A stretch of 64,000 nucleotides of DNA from Snuella lapsa (lineage in GTDB: Bacteria > Bacteroidota > Bacteroidia > Flavobacteriales > Flavobacteriaceae). The notes under the pieces were generated by a model. It made no database searches, was not told the origin of the DNA, and worked only from the letters and a program-made list of their open reading frames with translations. The DNA lies in NCBI RefSeq assembly GCF_039539345.1, contig NZ_BAABCY010000076.1, positions 1 through 64,000 of the forward strand. The letters run 5' to 3'. The translations under genes were made by a program, and so were the position numbers. Of the stretch, positions 63,364 to 64,000 are shown in pieces; the stretch's first letter is position 1; every line of letters begins with the position of its first letter.

Positions 63364-64000
63364 ATGATTTATATCGAACCAAAAATTTTAGACAGGATCA
63401 ATACATGGCTAACCCCCGCTTTTGATGAAGAAACACAAGCATTTATAAAGGAGAGTATAGCGAACAACCCGAAAGATATTCAAGAAAGTTTTTACAAAGA
63501 CTTGGAATTTGGAACTGGAGGCATGCGTGGTATTATGGGTGTTGGAACTAATAGGATTAACAAGTACACCCTTGGAAAGAGCACTCAGGGACTAAGCGAT
63601 TATTTACATAAATCTTTTCCTAACGAGACTCCCAAAGCTGTTATAGCATACGATTGTAGGCACAATAGTAAAACTTTAGCAAAAGTTGTGGCCGATGTAT
63701 TTTCGGCAAATAATATTGAAGTGTATTTATTTGAAGATTTACGTCCAACTCCTGAGCTATCTTTTGCTGTTAGACATTTAAATTGTCATTGTGGTATTGT
63801 TTTAACCGCTTCCCATAATCCGCCAGAATACAATGGCTATAAAGTATATTGGGAAGACGGTGGGCAACTCGTCCCTCCCCACGATGATGCCGTTATCCAA
63901 ATGATTAACGATTTGGATTATAGTGATATCAAATTTAAAGCAAACAACGACCTGATCCACTATATCGGTAAAGATGTCGATGATGCCTTTATTGACACAT
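63364..64000 (+). CDS. Phosphoglucomutase/phosphomannomutase, N-terminal part (runs off the window)
   Basis: The reading frame is open from the ATG at 63364 to the right edge (212 codons, no stop). Translation shows FGTGGMRGIMGVGTNRIN near residue 49, IAYDCRHNS near 94, and the active-site loop LTASHNPPEYNGYK with phosphoserine Ser150, then WEDGGQL. This is the long phospho-sugar mutase type, which interconverts glucose- or mannose-6-phosphate and the 1-phosphate in the cytoplasm. Full family length of about 570 residues predicts that roughly two thirds lie beyond the window. Confidence 0.93.
   Translation, partial: MIYIEPKILDRINTWLTPAFDEETQAFIKESIANNPKDIQESFYKDLEFGTGGMRGIMGVGTNRINKYTLGKSTQGLSDYLHKSFPNETPKAVIAYDCRHNSKTLAKVVADVFSANNIEVYLFEDLRPTPELSFAVRHLNCHCGIVLTASHNPPEYNGYKVYWEDGGQLVPPHDDAVIQMINDLDYSDIKFKANNDLIHYIGKDVDDAFIDT

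Noticed and set aside
1..64000. Mobile element, prophage, CRISPR array or RNA gene
   Set aside because: No transposase, integrase, phage structural gene, regular spaced repeat array, tRNA cloverleaf or rRNA segment was recognised on either strand.

Overview
The window reads as chromosome of a marine-type member of the Bacteroidota, most likely Flavobacteriaceae. The reasons are a SusC/SusD pair next to a one-protein hybrid two-component sensor, type IX secretion (T9SS) C-terminal tails, GIN/DUF2807, PspC, DUF4199 and DUF4870 genes, Bacteroidota promoter elements (TTG, 19 bases, TAnnTTTG) and high A+T. No rRNA, tRNA, CRISPR array, transposase or phage gene was seen. No gene-free stretch exceeds 300 bases.

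Positions 83-778 hold a small plus-strand pair (four-helix membrane protein and a YdhR-type monooxygenase-like protein). Positions 956-32584, all on the minus strand, form a large polysaccharide utilization locus. Read in the direction of transcription it has a hybrid sensor/AraC regulator, SusC, SusD, a GH3, three sulfatases, a GH10 endo-xylanase-like enzyme, a sulfatase, an alpha/beta-hydrolase esterase, two sulfatases, a GH29 fucosidase, two sulfatases and an exported TIM-barrel isomerase-like lipoprotein. A looser tail follows: a small helical secreted protein, a GH5 and a non-catalytic T9SS protein. That makes eight formylglycine-type sulfatases against four glycoside hydrolases. Genes are packed with gaps of about 0-85 bases or short overlaps. 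A plausible division of labour is sulfate and ester removal by the sulfatases and esterase, backbone cutting by GH10 (and GH5), side-chain and oligosaccharide trimming by GH29 and GH3, import by SusC/SusD and control by the sensor. The best substrate guess is a sulfated, probably xylose-containing and fucose-decorated algal polysaccharide; this is an inference. No sulfatase-maturing enzyme is present here.

Positions 32864-35455 hold a DUF1501 gene and a DUF1800 gene; the latter is split by a one-base frame disruption. Positions 35590-40224 (minus) are housekeeping genes: an EEP-family hydrolase, RecQ, a PlsC-like acyltransferase and a CoA-pyrophosphatase-type Nudix protein. A cyclophilin lipoprotein (plus) and a TRIC/UPF0126 channel plus RDD protein (minus) follow. 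Positions 42603-48730 are a plus-strand SpoIIM / membrane protein / DUF4129 / DUF4350 / MoxR / DUF58 operon.

Positions 48789-50314 hold convergent Dps and its divergent OxyR-type regulator. Next come small conserved genes (AIM24-like, DUF4442, DUF4870), a PadR-PspC-GIN group (52681-55712), a T9SS protein, an orphan peptide-type solute-binding lipoprotein, a YhhN-like membrane protein, a PD40 beta-propeller protein, a GlmU-like nucleotidyltransferase, ribosomal protein L31 type B with a clear promoter and terminator, a DUF4199 protein, a GT2 glycosyltransferase, and the start of a phosphohexomutase cut by the right edge.
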